From assembly GCA_029990205.1 (NCBI GenBank), contig JAPEKQ010000011.1:19266-83265 (forward strand): a DNA stretch of 64,000 bases, read 5' to 3'. Both the position numbers and the translations under genes were made by a program. Shown in pieces: positions 61,327 to 64,000 of the stretch. The DNA is from a bacterium (GTDB lineage: Bacteria; Joyebacterota; Joyebacteria; Joyebacterales; Joyebacteraceae). The notes under the pieces were generated by a model. The model was not told where the DNA came from and did no database searches. It saw nothing but the letters and a program-made list of their open reading frames with translations. The first letter of the stretch is position 1. The number at the start of each line of letters is the position of its first letter.

Positions 61327-63888
61327 GTGCGACGGAGAGGCGCATTCGTGCGACCCGTTCTGGCGGCAGCTATCGTACTGGCAACAGTCGCGACCGCTGC
61401 GGCGAACTACTACACGTACACAGACGACCTCACGACACTCGACTTCTGTGATGTGGAGAACACGACGGCCCATTGGGACACGGTGGCCGGGCAGATCATG
61501 ATCCCCGACTTCACGACGCGTCTGGTCGGCGAAGTGCCGGTGGCGGGTAGTACGGTTGGTGTGGCGGTGGCCGGCGACATCGCGCTTCTCGCGAGCGACG
61601 TCACGGGTCTGGTCGTTGTGGACGTTTCCGACCTCTCGAACCCCGTCGCTGTCGGATACTGCAACACGCCCGGGAACGCGAGAAACGTCGTCTTCCACGG
61701 GGATCTGGCGCTCGTCGCCGACCGCATCGGCGGGTTTGTGATCGTGGACATCAGCCAGCCGGTCCTGCCTTACATCATCAGCTCGGTGACGCTGGCCGAC
61801 CAGGCAACCGGTGTTGATGTATCCGGCGATCACGCATTTATCGCCGCCTCCGCCGCGGGTCTGGTGTCCGTCGACATCTCCGATCCGGCGAACCCCGTCG
61901 TCGTCACGGCACGAACGTTCTCCGGCGATGCCGTGAACGTGGACATCGAGGGGACCCTTGCGTACGTCGCGACCGAGGCCGGTGGTCTCAGGATCGTCGA
62001 CATCAGCGATCCGAGCGATCTCGTCGAGGTCGGAGTCGCCTATCCCGGCGGGGACGTCAAGGACGTCGCCGTCAGCGGCAACCGCGCGTACTGCATCGGG
62101 TTCAAGGCGGACTGGCCGCCGCCGAACGAGGCCTTCTTCAGAGTCTATGATGTGACCGATCCCGCCGCTCCGGCGCTTGTCGGCAGCATGGTCGATTTCA
62201 GCCAGCCGTACGAGATCGAGGTCGATGGTGACAAAGCCTACGTGGCCGACGGGTACTACGGCTTGCGGGAGTTCGACATCTCCGAGCCGGCTTCGCCGAC
62301 GGTCGTAGAGAACTTCGCGGTGTCCACGTGGGCGTGGGGCCTCGCAGTCGAAGGAAGCCATGTGTTCATCGCCGATCTCTGGGCTGGTCTCGATATCGTC
62401 CGGATCGGGTCGAGCATCCCTCCCGAGGATGCGGCCGGCGTGGCTCTCTCCGGGAGTTCATACGGCCTTGCGCTCTCCGGGAACTACATGTTCGTTGGGG
62501 CACAGCTCTCTGGCGTCCATGTCGTCGACGTCAAGGACCCGCTGAATCCCGTGGCCGTCGGAACCTTCGACACCTCGGGTCGGGCGTACGGGCTGAGGGT
62601 GGAAGGGAACCTGCTCTACGTGGCCGACGGAGGATACGGGCTTCGGATTCTCGATATCACCGACCCGGTGCTGCCGGTCGACATCGGGGGCTACAACACC
62701 CTGGGGTTCGCCTATGACGTCGCTGTCGCAGGGCCTGTCGCCTATGTCGCCGACGGGAACGCCGGGCTTCTCGCGATCGATGTCTCCGATCCGACGCTCC
62801 CGGTGCCCCTGGCGTCCGTTGACACACCCGGCACCACCTACAGCGTCGAGGTGTCCGGCGATCTGGCCTTCGCGGGCGACCGATACTCCGGTCTCCAGGT
62901 GTTCGACGTGAGCGTGCCCGAGAGCCTCGCCTTGATCGGCACGAGCACTGCCGCGGGCGACGCGCGTGGGATAGATGTCGCCGGGAGCATTGTCGCGGTC
63001 TCCGACGCGACGGGTGGGATCGCGCTCGTGGACGTGTCGGATCCGACCGCGCCACAGGAGCTTTCGAAGTGGCCGGGCGCGTCGCCAGCCTACGACGTGA
63101 CGGTCTGTGGCAACTGGGCGTACGTCTCGCTCGGCGTGACGGGCTTCCAGGTCGTTGACATCTCGGACCCGACGATCATCACATACTTCGGCGGGGTCGA
63201 CGTGGACGATTGGGCGTATCAGAGCATCCTTGCGGGTGACCACGTCTTCCTGGCCGACGACTCGGCCGGGCTCAAGGTCTACAAGATCCGACAGGAAGAG
63301 CTGGACATTCAGCTCAACACGGTCGTCTCGACAGCGGTCTGGGAGACGCAGGGGACGATCGAGACCATCGAGATCCTCACGGTGGAGCAGGGGACGGTGA
63401 GGTGGGAGGTCAGCGCGGACGATGGCCTGCACTGGGATCGCGTCATCCCTGACGACAGACCACACAGTTTCGGCACTCCTGGGCGCACGCTCCTGTGGCG
63501 CGCCGTGCTCGCCTACACGGAGACCGGCGAGTACCCGGTTGTGTCCGAGGTGTATCTTCGCTGGTACGTCGATGAGGTCGGCGTTGCGGACGATGAGACG
63601 ATTCCGCTGAGCTTCGCGCTCCGTCAGAACGCGCCGAACCCGTTCGAGCGCGCGACGACCGTCCGATTCAACGTCCCTGCAACCGGGGGAGACGTCCTTG
63701 TCGCCGTCTACGATGTGGCGGGGAGACTCGTTCGGACGCTCGAGAGCGGTCGACAGTCGCCCGGCGTGAAGGACGTGACATGGGATGGGCGTGACGAACG
63801 CGGCGCTCCTGTGGCGGCCGGCGTGTACTTCTGCCGGCTCGTGGCGCCCGGGTACGACCAGTCGCGCAAGATGATCCTTCTGAAGTAG
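61327..63888 (+). CDS. secreted LVIVD-repeat beta-propeller protein with T9SS-type C-terminal domain
   Basis: 853 residues from GTG 61327 after GGAAGGAG. A signal peptide (about 1-26) ends near TAAAN. From about residue 65 to 650 there are about fourteen ~42-residue LVIVD repeats of the form GLVVVDVSDLSNPVAVG, GLRIVDISDPSDLVEVG and GLRILDITDPVLPVDIG, which form propellers. A beta region (about 660-760) follows, then a FlgD-like Ig fold beginning LRQNAPNPFERATTVRF and ending KMILLK. The core motif is NPFERAT, not NPFNPXT, a mild departure from the usual. The role is likely cell-surface or secreted binding. Confidence 0.9.
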   Translation: MRRRGAFVRPVLAAAIVLATVATAAANYYTYTDDLTTLDFCDVENTTAHWDTVAGQIMIPDFTTRLVGEVPVAGSTVGVAVAGDIALLASDVTGLVVVDVSDLSNPVAVGYCNTPGNARNVVFHGDLALVADRIGGFVIVDISQPVLPYIISSVTLADQATGVDVSGDHAFIAASAAGLVSVDISDPANPVVVTARTFSGDAVNVDIEGTLAYVATEAGGLRIVDISDPSDLVEVGVAYPGGDVKDVAVSGNRAYCIGFKADWPPPNEAFFRVYDVTDPAAPALVGSMVDFSQPYEIEVDGDKAYVADGYYGLREFDISEPASPTVVENFAVSTWAWGLAVEGSHVFIADLWAGLDIVRIGSSIPPEDAAGVALSGSSYGLALSGNYMFVGAQLSGVHVVDVKDPLNPVAVGTFDTSGRAYGLRVEGNLLYVADGGYGLRILDITDPVLPVDIGGYNTLGFAYDVAVAGPVAYVADGNAGLLAIDVSDPTLPVPLASVDTPGTTYSVEVSGDLAFAGDRYSGLQVFDVSVPESLALIGTSTAAGDARGIDVAGSIVAVSDATGGIALVDVSDPTAPQELSKWPGASPAYDVTVCGNWAYVSLGVTGFQVVDISDPTIITYFGGVDVDDWAYQSILAGDHVFLADDSAGLKVYKIRQEELDIQLNTVVSTAVWETQGTIETIEILTVEQGTVRWEVSADDGLHWDRVIPDDRPHSFGTPGRTLLWRAVLAYTETGEYPVVSEVYLRWYVDEVGVADDETIPLSFALRQNAPNPFERATTVRFNVPATGGDVLVAVYDVAGRLVRTLESGRQSPGVKDVTWDGRDERGAPVAAGVYFCRLVAPGYDQSRKMILLK

Positions 63889-63940
63889 ACCATGCGGAGC
63901 CGCCCGCGGACTCGGACGGCGAGACCGGTATCAGATAGGA

Positions 63941-64000
63941 GCGCGCCGGGGGGGGCCCCCCCCGCCCCGGCGGGGCTGGCGGGGGGGGGCGTGCGTCGGG
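63941..64000. other. extreme G/C homopolymer tract at the window end
   Basis: G8 (63948-63955) runs directly into C8 (63956-63963), then GCCCCGGCGGGGC, then G9 (63981-63989). It could form hairpins after the last gene, but base calls in such runs are unreliable and it may mark a contig edge. Confidence 0.5.

Overview
The window is GC-rich bacterial DNA from a Gram-negative organism. It carries a type IV pilus secretin, an outer-membrane beta-barrel, several lipoproteins and four large exported proteins. Those four end in a FlgD-like immunoglobulin fold of the type IX secretion (T9SS) cargo kind, with the N-P-F-N-P signature and a final [IV]-x-[LV]-[LV]-K. Such endings are typical of the Fibrobacteres-Chlorobi-Bacteroidetes (FCB) group and related candidate phyla such as Eisenbacteria, Latescibacteria and Krumholzibacteriota. 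There is no rRNA or complete phylogenetic marker set here, so placement stops at 'probably FCB-related, largely uncultured lineage'.

Layout. 1-2550: threonine breakdown (tdh, cut by the window edge, and divergent kbl) plus a small unknown gene. 2551-17151: a type IV pilus locus. It opens with a REC/HD-GYP response regulator and runs pilB, pilT, pilC, two prepilins, pilM-N-O-P-Q and the prepilin peptidase pilD. It meets a convergent three-gene minor-pilin operon across a four-copy 26-bp hairpin repeat. Three sites fit the sigma-54 consensus with exact GG-N10-GC spacing, in front of the HD-GYP gene, pilB and the minor-pilin operon. 17330-19138: three tandem XRE-cupin regulators. 19461-24456: an aminotransferase, asnA, and butyrate kinase with phosphate butyryltransferase. 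24467-31542: tRNA-Leu, the quality-control block tig-clpP-lon-engB (clpX absent from its usual place), an alanine-glyoxylate-type aminotransferase, tRNA-Lys, a zinc-ribbon protein and tRNA-Glu, followed by a dense hairpin array.

31875-48175 is mostly envelope and secreted functions: a gingipain-like C25 peptidase, a GT-C-like membrane protein, a sulfatase-fold enzyme, a GH16 glucanase with a CBM6-like module, an ArsR-DUF2087 regulator with its own palindromic operator, an MsrB-MsrA lipoprotein, transketolase, an RDD membrane protein and small exported proteins. Four products share a C-terminal tail, V-E-x-x-[ST]-W-x-x-I-K-A-x-Y, that I do not recognise as a described signal.

48200-52570 is a CsoR-controlled operon (csoR, outer-membrane barrel, secreted protein, DUF4920-like lipoprotein, FtsX/MacB-type permease, ATPase). 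A perfect palindrome fills the spacer of its promoter. With cysteine motifs in three of its envelope proteins, this is the best candidate for a little-described metal-responsive envelope system. 52802-58151 holds a Kelch lipoprotein, two more sulfatase-fold proteins and a molybdenum-cofactor-sulfurase-like PLP enzyme. 58313-63888 holds two divergent giant beta-propeller proteins with T9SS-type tails. The last 60 bases are extreme G/C homopolymer runs and should be treated with suspicion.
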